Part shown: one piece after another, positions 15,667 through 24,435 of the stretch | Layout: the number at the start of each line of letters is the position of its first letter | How positions within the stretch are numbered: position 1 is the first letter of the stretch | Source of the DNA: an uncultured Lachnospiraceae bacterium | GTDB lineage: Bacteria > Bacillota > Clostridia > Lachnospirales > Lachnospiraceae | Direction of reading: 5' to 3' | DNA: 54,098 nt | NCBI GenBank assembly: GCA_900549665.1 | Contig: URPH01000021.1 | Location: 1-54,098, forward strand | Position numbers and translations under genes: made by a program | Notes under the pieces: model-generated | Databases searched by the model: none | The model's input: the letters and a program-made list of their open reading frames with translations, nothing else | Told to the model about the DNA's origin: nothing

Positions 15667-16770
15667 ATGAAAATTGTTTGTAAAAAATCCAATCTTTTAA
15701 ACGGAGTTCAGATTGTAAGTAAAGCTGTATCTTCCAAAACAACAATGCCTATTCTGGAATGTATACTGATCGATGCTTCCAATGGAGAAATTAAATTAAC
15801 GGCAAATGATATGGAGCTTGGTATCGAAACAATCATTGAAGGTGATATTTCAGAAAAAGGAATTATTGCTCTGGATGCAAAAATATTCTTGGAAATTGTA
15901 CGTAAGCTTCCAAACAATTTAATTACAATTGAGACCAATTCCAATCTTGCTACCTCAATCACATGTGAAAAATCCAAATTTGATATTGTAGGAAAGAGCG
16001 GAGAAGATTTTTCTTATCTTCCTAAGATTGAAAAAAATAAGAGTATTGTTATCAGTCAGTTTACATTAAAAGAAATTATCAGACAGACCATTTTTTCTAT
16101 TTCTTTAAATGAAAATAATAAGATGATGACAGGTGAATTATTTGAAGTAAAGGACAACCATTTAAAGGTTGTATCTCTTGACGGTCATCGCATTTCTTTG
16201 AGAAATGTCGAATTAAAAGATAATTATGATCCTATCAAGGTAGTAGTTCCCGGTAAAGCATTAAATGAAATCAGCAAAATCTTAACAGGCGAAGCAGATA
16301 AAGAGGTTACTATTTATTTTACGGACAGACATATTTTATTTGAGTTTGATGATACGGTCGTTTTGTCGAGACTGATCGAAGGAGAATATTTCAAGATAGA
16401 CCAGATGTTGTCCAATGATTATGAGACCAGGATCAGTATCAATAAAAGAGAATTTTATGAAAGTATAGACAGGGGCACTCTTTTAGTTAAAGAAGGAGAC
16501 AAAAAGCCTATTATCATGAATATTACGGATTCCAACATTGAGCTGATGATAAAATCTACCTTGGGATCCATGGATGAAAATATTGATATTTCAAAAGATG
16601 GAAAGGATATCATGATTGGTTTCAATCCCAAGTTTTTAATGGATGCATTAAAGGTTATAGATGATGAAACAATCGATATTTATATGGTCAATCCAAAGGC
16701 TCCGTGCATTATCAGGGATTCTTCTTCCAGCTATCTGTATTTGATTCTGCCGGTTAATTTTACAGTCTGA
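15667..16770 (+). CDS. dnaN: DNA polymerase III beta subunit (sliding clamp)
   Basis: The 367-residue protein forms the ring-shaped dimer that tethers polymerase III to DNA. The start MKIVCKKSNLLNGVQIVSKA, the KTTMPILECILID segment, internal LKVVSLDGHRISL and the C-terminal SSSYLYLILPVNF (normally ending in M-P-(M/V)-R/K-type residues) are clamp hallmarks. AAGGAAG precedes the ATG. It follows dnaA in the standard origin order, after the second DnaA-box cluster. Confidence 0.97.
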   Translation: MKIVCKKSNLLNGVQIVSKAVSSKTTMPILECILIDASNGEIKLTANDMELGIETIIEGDISEKGIIALDAKIFLEIVRKLPNNLITIETNSNLATSITCEKSKFDIVGKSGEDFSYLPKIEKNKSIVISQFTLKEIIRQTIFSISLNENNKMMTGELFEVKDNHLKVVSLDGHRISLRNVELKDNYDPIKVVVPGKALNEISKILTGEADKEVTIYFTDRHILFEFDDTVVLSRLIEGEYFKIDQMLSNDYETRISINKREFYESIDRGTLLVKEGDKKPIIMNITDSNIELMIKSTLGSMDENIDISKDGKDIMIGFNPKFLMDALKVIDDETIDIYMVNPKAPCIIRDSSSSYLYLILPVNFTV

Positions 16771-16812
16771 TGTAAATAATTTTATTTCGTTATCAAAGCA
16801 TTTGGAGAAAAA

Positions 16813-17025
16813 ATGATTTATACAGTTAAATTAAGAGATGAATATATTAAGCTTGGGCAGGCTTTAAAAGCTGCCGGTCTGGTTGAAAACGGTGTCGATG
16901 CCAAATATGCCATTCAGGATGGACTTGTTATGGTAAATGGAGAGACCGAGTTTCAGCGTGGGAAAAAACTTCATAATGGGGATATTGTTTCTTTTGAAGG
17001 AGAAACAATTATGATTTCTATCTGA
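16813..17025 (+). CDS. yaaA: S4-domain RNA-binding protein (YaaA/RlbA type)
   Basis: The 70-residue protein is a single S4-like fold: IKLGQALKAAGLVENGVDAK, then QDGLVMVNGETEFQRGKKLH and GDIVSFEG. Proteins of this type between dnaN and recF are standard in Firmicutes. Bacillus YaaA is linked to assembly of the large ribosomal subunit. It is 42 bases after dnaN and 37 before recF, so cotranscription is likely. Confidence 0.9.
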   Translation: MIYTVKLRDEYIKLGQALKAAGLVENGVDAKYAIQDGLVMVNGETEFQRGKKLHNGDIVSFEGETIMISI

Positions 17026-17062
17026 TGATATTCAGATTAGTATTTTAGTACCGGAGAAAAAA

Positions 17063-18148
17063 ATGATCATCAAATCACTGGAATTGGAAAATTTTAGAAA
17101 TTATGATTTTTTATCCTTAAATTTTGATAGTAAGACCAATATCCTGTATGGTGACAATGCACAGGGCAAGACCAATGTGCTTGAAGCTATCTATCTATCT
17201 TCCACTACCAAGTCACATAAGGGAAGTAAGGATAAAGATATTATTAATTTTGATAAAGAAGAGGCTCATATTAAGACTTTTCTTATAAAAGGAAATATGG
17301 AATACCGTATTGATATGCACCTTCGTAAAAACAAATCAAAAGGAATTGCTATCAATGGTCAAAAGATTAAAAAAGCTGCAGAGTTGCTGGGGCTTATTAA
17401 TGTCGTATTTTTTTCACCTGAAGATTTATCCATCATAAAAAACGGTCCTGCCAACAGAAGAAGCTTTGTTGACATGGAATTGTGCCAGCTGGATAAATAT
17501 TATCTTTATAATCTAAATCAATACAATAAGATTATCAATCAAAGAAATAAACTCTTAAAAGATTTTTATTTTAATCCGGATCTGAAGGATACGATTACCA
17601 TCTGGGATAATCAGCTTGTTTCCTATGGCAATCAGATCATACAGGCAAGATATAAATTTGTTGATAAATTAAATGAAATCATCAAGGATATTCATTTTAA
17701 TCTATCAGGAGGAAGAGAAAATCTAAAGGTTATATATGAGCCTGATACAAGCTGTGAAGATTTTGAAAAAAATCTTTCCAGAAATATGGATAGGGATATC
17801 AAGGCAAAGTTTACCGGTATTGGTCCTCACAGAGATGATTTTGCTTTTATAGTAAATGAAATAGATATCCGTAAATTTGGTTCCCAGGGTCAGCAGCGTA
17901 CTGCTGCTCTCTCATTAAAGCTTGCAGAAATAGAGCTTGTCAAACAGATTACAAAGGATACGCCTGTTTTATTATTGGATGATGTATTGAGTGAGCTTGA
18001 TAATAACAGACAAAATTATTTATTAAAAAGTATCGGAGATATCCAGACAATCATTACCTGTACAGGACTGGATGAATTTGTTAATAACCGGTTTGAGATA
18101 AATAAACTGTTTAAAGTTGTAAATGGCGCAATTGAAAGTGAAAATTAG
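17063..18148 (+). CDS. recF: DNA replication and repair protein RecF
   Basis: The 361-residue SMC-like ATPase loads RecA at gaps with RecO and RecR. LELENFRNY (6-14), Walker A GDNAQGKTN (30-38), the signature FGSQGQQRTAALSLKLAE and Walker B PVLLLDDVLSELD are all present. Length is typical. It lies between the S4 protein and gyrB, as in most Firmicutes. Confidence 0.97.
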   Translation: MIIKSLELENFRNYDFLSLNFDSKTNILYGDNAQGKTNVLEAIYLSSTTKSHKGSKDKDIINFDKEEAHIKTFLIKGNMEYRIDMHLRKNKSKGIAINGQKIKKAAELLGLINVVFFSPEDLSIIKNGPANRRSFVDMELCQLDKYYLYNLNQYNKIINQRNKLLKDFYFNPDLKDTITIWDNQLVSYGNQIIQARYKFVDKLNEIIKDIHFNLSGGRENLKVIYEPDTSCEDFEKNLSRNMDRDIKAKFTGIGPHRDDFAFIVNEIDIRKFGSQGQQRTAALSLKLAEIELVKQITKDTPVLLLDDVLSELDNNRQNYLLKSIGDIQTIITCTGLDEFVNNRFEINKLFKVVNGAIESEN

Positions 18149-18177
18149 ATTTTCACAGATTGATAAGGAGTTATTTT

Positions 18178-20115
18178 ATGAGTAATGAAACAGAAAAACA
18201 CAATGATGAGTATGGAGCTGATCAAATTCAGATTTTAAAAGGTCTGGAAGCTGTCAGAAAAAGACCGGGTATGTATATTGGTTCTACTTCTGTCAGAGGT
18301 CTTCATCATCTTGTTTATGAAATCGTGGACAATGCGGTTGACGAAGCATTGGCCGGCTTTTGTAATACGATCAAGGTTTCCATCAATGAAGGAGATACGA
18401 TCACAGTTGAAGATAATGGACGTGGTATTCCTGTAGGTATCAATCATGATTCCGGTAAAACTGCGGTAGAGGTTGTATTTACAATTTTACATGCGGGCGG
18501 TAAATTCGGCGGTGGAGGATATAAGGTATCCGGTGGTCTGCATGGTGTAGGTGCTTCTGTTGTTAATGCTTTATCAGAATGGCTTGAAGTGGAAATATGC
18601 AGAGAAGGTAAAATATACAAACAGCGTTATGAAAGAGGCGATGTATGTTATCCGTTAAAAGAAATCGGCACATGTCCTGAGGATAAAACCGGTACAAAGG
18701 TTACATTCAAGCCGGATGCAGAAATTTTTGAAACAACTGTTTTTGAATTTGATATTTTAAAGCAGCGTCTGAGAGAAATGGCTTTTCTTACCAAAAATCT
18801 GAGAATCGAGCTTTTTGATCTGAGACCTGAGGAAAAAATTCACAAGGTTTTCCACTACGAAGGCGGTATTCAGGAATTTGTTACATACCTAAATAAAAGC
18901 AAACAGGCATTGTATGAAAATGTCATGTATTTTGAGGGTAACAAGGAAAATGTATATGTTGAAGTAGCGATGCAGCACAATGATTCTTATCAGGAAAGTG
19001 TATATAGTTTTGTCAACAATATAAATACTCCGGAAGGTGGTACACAGCTTACCGGTTTTAGAAATGCACTGACCAAGACCTTCAATGATTATGCAAGAGA
19101 GAAAAAGATCTTAAAAGAAAGTGAACCCAATTTATCCGGTGAAGATGTCAGAGAAGGTCTGACAGCAATCGTATCCGTTAAGATTGAAAATCCTCAGTTT
19201 GAAGGTCAGACCAAACAAAAGCTTGGCAATTCCGAAGCAAAAAGGGCTGTAGAAAGTGTTGTCAGTGAACAGCTCACTTATTTTCTGGAGCAAAATCCTG
19301 CTGTTGCCAAACTGATCTGCGAGAAATCAGTTCTTGCACAGAGAGCAAGGGATGCAGCCAGAAAAGCAAGAGAAATGGCCCGTAGAAAAACAGCTTTAGA
19401 GGGAATGAGTCTTCCCGGAAAGCTTGCTGACTGTTCAGATCGTAATCCGGAAAATTGCGAAATCTATATCGTTGAGGGAGACAGTGCCGGCGGTAGTGCC
19501 AAAACTGCCAGAGACCGTGCAACCCAGGCAATTTTACCGCTTCGCGGAAAAATTTTAAATGTTGAAAAAGCAAGACTTGATAAAGTATATGCCAATGAAG
19601 AGATCAAAGCCATGATTACTGCATTTGGTACCGGTATCCATGAAGATTTTGATATTTCCAAATTGAGATATCACAAGATCATCATCATGACCGATGCCGA
19701 TGTCGATGGTGCTCACATTGCTACTCTCATGCTTACATTTATTTATCGTTTTATGCCGGAGCTTATCAAGCAGGGATATGTTTATCTTGCCCAGCCTCCT
19801 CTTTATAAACTGGAGAAAAATAAAAAAGTATGGTATGCATACAGTGATGAAGAGCTTGATAATATCTTAAATGAAGTCGGCCGTGACCAGAATAACCGTA
19901 TCCAGCGTTATAAAGGTCTGGGAGAAATGGATGCGGACCAGCTTTGGGATACAACCATGGATCCTCAGCACAGAGTTTTATTAAAAGTTGTTATTGATGA
20001 TGAAAGTGAATCAGAGGTAGATCTGACATTTACGACTTTGATGGGTGACAAAGTAGAGCCCCGAAGAGAATTTATCGAAGAAAACGCAAAATTTGTTAAA
20101 AACCTGGATATCTAA
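18178..20115 (+). CDS. gyrB: DNA gyrase subunit B
   Basis: I use the ATG at 18178 (AAGGAG just upstream), giving 645 residues; an ATG six codons earlier lacks a site. The GHKL ATPase domain has EIVDNAVDEA, EDNGRGIPVG and GGLHGVGASVVNAL. The TOPRIM domain has YIVEGDSAGGSAK and the metal-binding MTDADVDGAHI. The C-terminus ends RREFIEENAKFVKNLDI. It forms A2B2 gyrase with GyrA, encoded 174 bases downstream, and introduces negative supercoils. Confidence 0.98.
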   Translation: MSNETEKHNDEYGADQIQILKGLEAVRKRPGMYIGSTSVRGLHHLVYEIVDNAVDEALAGFCNTIKVSINEGDTITVEDNGRGIPVGINHDSGKTAVEVVFTILHAGGKFGGGGYKVSGGLHGVGASVVNALSEWLEVEICREGKIYKQRYERGDVCYPLKEIGTCPEDKTGTKVTFKPDAEIFETTVFEFDILKQRLREMAFLTKNLRIELFDLRPEEKIHKVFHYEGGIQEFVTYLNKSKQALYENVMYFEGNKENVYVEVAMQHNDSYQESVYSFVNNINTPEGGTQLTGFRNALTKTFNDYAREKKILKESEPNLSGEDVREGLTAIVSVKIENPQFEGQTKQKLGNSEAKRAVESVVSEQLTYFLEQNPAVAKLICEKSVLAQRARDAARKAREMARRKTALEGMSLPGKLADCSDRNPENCEIYIVEGDSAGGSAKTARDRATQAILPLRGKILNVEKARLDKVYANEEIKAMITAFGTGIHEDFDISKLRYHKIIIMTDADVDGAHIATLMLTFIYRFMPELIKQGYVYLAQPPLYKLEKNKKVWYAYSDEELDNILNEVGRDQNNRIQRYKGLGEMDADQLWDTTMDPQHRVLLKVVIDDESESEVDLTFTTLMGDKVEPRREFIEENAKFVKNLDI

Positions 20116-20244
20116 TAAGCCATGCATAAATTCATAGCAGATGAAAAATGCATTTATGCAATTTTTTATCTGATTGAATTTATATATGGCGCGTAGCGCC
20201 CATGAAATAAATGCACAGCATTTATGAATGGCATGGATTATTAG
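20112..20244. repeat. 133-bp inverted-repeat segment between gyrB and gyrA
   Basis: CTAATAAGCCATGC (20112-20125) and GCATGGATTATTAG (20231-20244) are inverted repeats with one mismatch. Inside lie a terminator-like stem (AAAAATGCAT around TTATGCA followed by six Ts, about 20144-20168), the hairpin GGCGCGTAGCGCC (20189-20201) and further CATTTATG repeats. It may be a small MITE-like insertion or a processing/attenuation element. It overlaps the gyrB stop codon. Confidence 0.5.
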
Positions 20245-20289
20245 AAAAAATAACTTTCCAACTATCTCAAATATATTAGGAGCAAAAGA

Positions 20290-22788
20290 ATGGACGATCA
20301 AATTTTTGATAAAGAATATGATAAAGTCAAACACGTTGATTTGAAAAAGACGATGGAAACCTCTTATATCGATTATGCGATGAGCGTTATTGCATCCAGA
20401 GCTCTTCCGGATGTCCGTGATGGTTTGAAGCCTGTTCAGCGTCGAGTACTTTATTCCATGGTTGAATTAAATAACGGACCGGATAAGCCGCATCGTAAAA
20501 GTGCACGTATCGTCGGTGATACCATGGGTAAATATCATCCTCACGGTGATAGTTCTATTTATGGTGCTTTGGTAAATATGGCACAGGAATGGTCATTCCG
20601 TTATCCTTTGGTAGATGGTCATGGTAACTTTGGTTCTGTCGATGGTGACGGCGCCGCTGCCATGCGTTATACAGAAGCAAGACTTTCAAAGATTTCTATG
20701 GAATTATTGGCTGATATCAATAAAGATACCGTTGATTTTGTTCCAAACTTTGATGAAACAGAAAAAGAGCCGTCCGTTTTACCGAGCCGCTATCCCAACC
20801 TTCTGGTTAATGGTACTACCGGTATTGCCGTTGGTATGGCTACCAATATTCCGCCTCACAACTTAAGAGAGGTTGTTGCTGCTGTTGTCAAGATCATTGA
20901 CAATCGTATCGAAGAGGACCGCTCAACAGAAATAGATGAGATTCTTGAGATTGTAAAGGCTCCCGACTTTCCGACCGGTGGTGTTATTTTAGGAACAAAG
21001 GGCTGTGAAGAAGCTTATCGTACCGGACGAGGCAAGATCAGAGTCCGTGCCGTGACCAATATCGAGACAATGGAAAATGGCAAAAGCCGCATCATTGTTA
21101 CGGAACTGCCCTACCTTGTTAATAAAGCCAATCTGATCTTAAAAATAGCAGAGCTTGTAAAGCTTAAAAAAATTGATGGAATTACAGATTTACGAGATGA
21201 ATCCAGCCGTGAAGGTATGCGTGTTGTCATTGAGCTTCGTAAAGATGTCAATGCCAATGTCATTTTAAACCAGCTTTACAAACATACACAGCTTCAGGAT
21301 ACTTTTGGTGTTATCATGTTGGCGTTGGTCAACAATGAGCCAAAGGTATTAAATCTTCTGGATATGCTTACCTATTATATCAGGCATCAGGAAGAGGTTG
21401 TTACCAGAAGAACTAGATTTGATCTTAACAAAGCAGAAGAAAGAGATCATATTTTACAGGGATTGCTGATTGCTCTTGATAATATTGATGAGGTTATTCA
21501 GATTATCAGAAGCAGCTCCAATGCCCAGACTGCAAAGGAAGCTTTAATTGAGAGATTTGATTTATCCGATGCACAGGCACAGGCAATCGTAGATATGCGT
21601 TTGCGTGCTCTGACCGGTCTGGAAAGAGAAAAGCTTGAAAATGAGCACAAAGAATTATTAGAAAAAATTGCTTATTTAAAATCTATCCTTGCAGATGAAA
21701 AAATCCTGCTTGGTGTTATCAAGGATGAGATTAATCTGATTGCCGATAAATTTGGAGATGATCGCCGTAGCAAGATCGGATATGATGAATATGATATTTC
21801 CATGGAAGATCTGATTCCGAGAGGAAATACCGTCATTGCCATGACCAGTCTTGGATATATCAAGCGTATGACGGTTGATAATTTCAAAGTTCAGCACCGC
21901 GGCGGCCGCGGAATCAAAGGTATGCAGACCATTGAAGATGATGTGATCGAAAATCTGCTGATGACGGATACGCACAATTACATCATGTTCTTTACCAGTC
22001 TTGGTCGTGTATATCATATGAAAGCTTATCAGATTCCGGAAGCCGGCAGAACTGCAAGAGGAACAGCAATCATCAATTTACTTCAGTTAAATCCGGGAGA
22101 AAAGATATCTGCGGTCATTCCGATCAGTGAAGAGGATTATTCCAAAAATATTCTGATGGTTACCAAAAAAGGTATCATCAAAAAGACTACACTCGAAGAT
22201 TATAAGAATATGCGTAAGAGTGGTCTGATCGCGATGAATATCCGTGAGGATGATGAGTTGATCGAGGTTAAGACAACAACAGCTGACAATATCATCTATC
22301 TTGTTACCAAAAAAGGTATGTGTATCTGCTTTAAGGAAACAGATGTCAGAATTACCGGCCGAAATACCATGGGTGTTATCGGTATGAACCTCAACAAGGA
22401 TGATGAAATCGTAGGTATGCAGCTTGATACCCAGGGTGAAAAGATGTTGGTTGTATCTGAAAGAGGATACGGCAAAAAGACACCTCTTTCTGAATTCCAT
22501 ATCCAGAAACGTGGTGGTAAAGGTATCAGATGCTACAAGATTGTTGAAAAATCCGGCGATGTTGTAGGTATGAAGGCTGTTAATGATGATCACGAGATCA
22601 TGATGATCACAGATGCCGGTATCATTATCCAGATTTCCATGAATGATGTATCTACGTATGGAAGAAATGCATCCGGCGTGAAGCTCATGAATCTGGATGA
22701 CAATGTCAAGATTGCCAAGGTTGCCAAGGTAAGAGAAAAATTTGGTGACGAAGCTGATGAAACAGATGATCTGGATATAATTTCCTAA
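20290..22788 (+). CDS. gyrA: DNA gyrase subunit A
   Basis: The 832-residue protein holds the breakage-reunion domain with KPVQRRVLYSM (47-57), quinolone region MGKYHPHGDSSIYGALV (79-95) and the catalytic tyrosine in AAAMRYTEARL. The C-terminal beta-pinwheel has GyrA-box-like sequences QHRGGRGIKG and QKRGGKGIRC, which mark it as gyrase rather than topoisomerase IV. In the quinolone region the residue equivalent to E. coli Asp87 is Gly92, while Ser88 (E. coli Ser83) is kept. A ribosome binding site (TAGGAG) precedes the ATG. Confidence 0.97.
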   Translation: MDDQIFDKEYDKVKHVDLKKTMETSYIDYAMSVIASRALPDVRDGLKPVQRRVLYSMVELNNGPDKPHRKSARIVGDTMGKYHPHGDSSIYGALVNMAQEWSFRYPLVDGHGNFGSVDGDGAAAMRYTEARLSKISMELLADINKDTVDFVPNFDETEKEPSVLPSRYPNLLVNGTTGIAVGMATNIPPHNLREVVAAVVKIIDNRIEEDRSTEIDEILEIVKAPDFPTGGVILGTKGCEEAYRTGRGKIRVRAVTNIETMENGKSRIIVTELPYLVNKANLILKIAELVKLKKIDGITDLRDESSREGMRVVIELRKDVNANVILNQLYKHTQLQDTFGVIMLALVNNEPKVLNLLDMLTYYIRHQEEVVTRRTRFDLNKAEERDHILQGLLIALDNIDEVIQIIRSSSNAQTAKEALIERFDLSDAQAQAIVDMRLRALTGLEREKLENEHKELLEKIAYLKSILADEKILLGVIKDEINLIADKFGDDRRSKIGYDEYDISMEDLIPRGNTVIAMTSLGYIKRMTVDNFKVQHRGGRGIKGMQTIEDDVIENLLMTDTHNYIMFFTSLGRVYHMKAYQIPEAGRTARGTAIINLLQLNPGEKISAVIPISEEDYSKNILMVTKKGIIKKTTLEDYKNMRKSGLIAMNIREDDELIEVKTTTADNIIYLVTKKGMCICFKETDVRITGRNTMGVIGMNLNKDDEIVGMQLDTQGEKMLVVSERGYGKKTPLSEFHIQKRGGKGIRCYKIVEKSGDVVGMKAVNDDHEIMMITDAGIIIQISMNDVSTYGRNASGVKLMNLDDNVKIAKVAKVREKFGDEADETDDLDIIS

Positions 22789-22899
22789 CCTTGTAAATTA
22801 AGGTCACAGATTGCAATTTGATGTTGTAAAATAGCATTTTATCTTTTAAAATCAATATGTAATCTAATGAATTATTAGGATGCGAAAGGAGAAAAGAAA

Positions 22900-24243
22900 A
22901 TGTTAGAAAAGTTTTTCAAATTAAAGGAAAACGGAACTGATGTTAAAACGGAAGTCATCGGTGGTGTTACCACATTTATGGCAATGGCTTACATTTTAGC
23001 AGTTAATCCATCCATTCTGTCTGCTTCAGGAATGGATCCGCAGGCAATCTTAATCGCTACTGCACTTGCTTCCTTCATCGGAACTCTGTGTATGGCATTA
23101 ATGGCCAACTATCCCTTTGCTTTAGCTCCCGGACTTGGTTTAAATGCATATTTTGCATATACCGTTTGTGGTGCTATGGGATATACATGGCAGTTTGCTC
23201 TGTTAGCAGTATTTGTAGAAGGTATTATTTTCGTAATACTTTCAGTAACAAATGTCAGAGAAGCAATTTTTGATGCAATTCCGATACAGTTAAAGAAAGG
23301 TGTATCTGTTGGTATCGGTCTGTTTATTGCATTTATCGGTCTTGAGAACGGTAAAATTGTTGCAAACAGCGATTCTACATTAGTAACCATCGTAAACTTC
23401 AGAGAAGATTTCACAAATGTTGGTGTATGTGCTTTATTAGCTATCATCGGACTTCTGATCATCTCTATTCTTTACGTTAAAAATGTAAAGGGATCTATCT
23501 TAATTGGTATCTTTGCAACATGGATTTTAGGCATCATTGCTCAGTTTACCGGACTTTATACAGGACCTTCTGTACTTCCTACATTCACCGGCTTCAATAT
23601 TGGTGCTATCGGAGAAACTTTTGGACAGTGCTTTACTTCTGCCGCACTTACCAATTTCAATGGTCTTGATTTCTTTGTAGTTATGTGTGCATTCCTGTTT
23701 GTCGATGTATTTGATACACTCGGTACATTGATCGGATGTGCAGACAAAGCTAAAATGCTTGATAAAAATGGCAAGCTCCCGAGAATCAAACAGGCTCTGC
23801 TTGCTGACTCTGTTGCAACATGTGCAGGTGCTGTCCTTGGTACATCTACTACTACTACTTTCGTTGAGAGTTCATCAGGTGTTTCCGAAGGAGCCAGAAC
23901 AGGTCTTGCATCAGTTGTTACCTCTTTATTATTCCTGGTATCTATCGTATTAAGCCCGATCTTTATTGCAATTCCCGGATTTGCAACAGCACCTGCATTG
24001 ATCTTTGTAGGTTTCCTGATGATCATGGCTGTTAAAGATATTTCATTTGAGAACCCGATCGAAGCAATTCCTGCTTACCTTGCTTTATTATCAATGCCGT
24101 TATTATACAGCATCTCTGATGGTATCGCAGTTGGTATTATCTCATATGTAATTCTTCATGTATTTACCGGAAAAGCAAAAGAAGTAAAACCGCTGATGTA
24201 CATTTTGGCAATATTATTTATTTTGAAGTATGCATTCTTATAA
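22900..24243 (+). CDS. NCS2-family purine permease (AzgA/PbuG-like)
   Basis: The 447-residue membrane protein has about 12-14 hydrophobic segments. It starts with the family pattern FFKLKENGTDVKTEVIGGVT, followed by FMAMAYILAVNPSIL. The substrate motifs ALAPGLGLNAYFAYTV, FLFVDVFDTLGTLIG and TTTTFVESSSGVSEGARTG are typical of the AzgA branch, which imports guanine, hypoxanthine or adenine with protons. No purine riboswitch is visible in the 110-base leader. The gene is single, with a strong terminator after it. Confidence 0.9.
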   Translation: MLEKFFKLKENGTDVKTEVIGGVTTFMAMAYILAVNPSILSASGMDPQAILIATALASFIGTLCMALMANYPFALAPGLGLNAYFAYTVCGAMGYTWQFALLAVFVEGIIFVILSVTNVREAIFDAIPIQLKKGVSVGIGLFIAFIGLENGKIVANSDSTLVTIVNFREDFTNVGVCALLAIIGLLIISILYVKNVKGSILIGIFATWILGIIAQFTGLYTGPSVLPTFTGFNIGAIGETFGQCFTSAALTNFNGLDFFVVMCAFLFVDVFDTLGTLIGCADKAKMLDKNGKLPRIKQALLADSVATCAGAVLGTSTTTTFVESSSGVSEGARTGLASVVTSLLFLVSIVLSPIFIAIPGFATAPALIFVGFLMIMAVKDISFENPIEAIPAYLALLSMPLLYSISDGIAVGIISYVILHVFTGKAKEVKPLMYILAILFILKYAFL

Positions 24244-24305
24244 AATGATGTAGACTAAACATTTATTACTTATATATAAACATCAAAATTTATTAGATTT
24301 TACAG

Positions 24306-24342
24306 GAGCTGTACAGATTGATTTGTGTACAGCTCTTTTTTT
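24306..24342 (+). terminator. Terminator after the purine permease gene
   Basis: GAGCTGTACA and TGTACAGCTC pair over 10 bp around a 10-base loop and are followed by seven Ts. Confidence 0.9.
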
Positions 24343-24435
24343 GTGTTATAGTGGATAAGTAAAAGCTTTCTTATTTGTTAAAAAATATAAGACTGTAAAA
24401 ATTGAACTATATACTTATCATAAAAGGAAAAAATC

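Noticed and set aside
22789..22899. Purine riboswitch before the NCS2 permease
   Set aside because: The leader lacks the three-way junction motif and conserved loop sequences; only a small CCTTGTAAATTAAGG hairpin is present.
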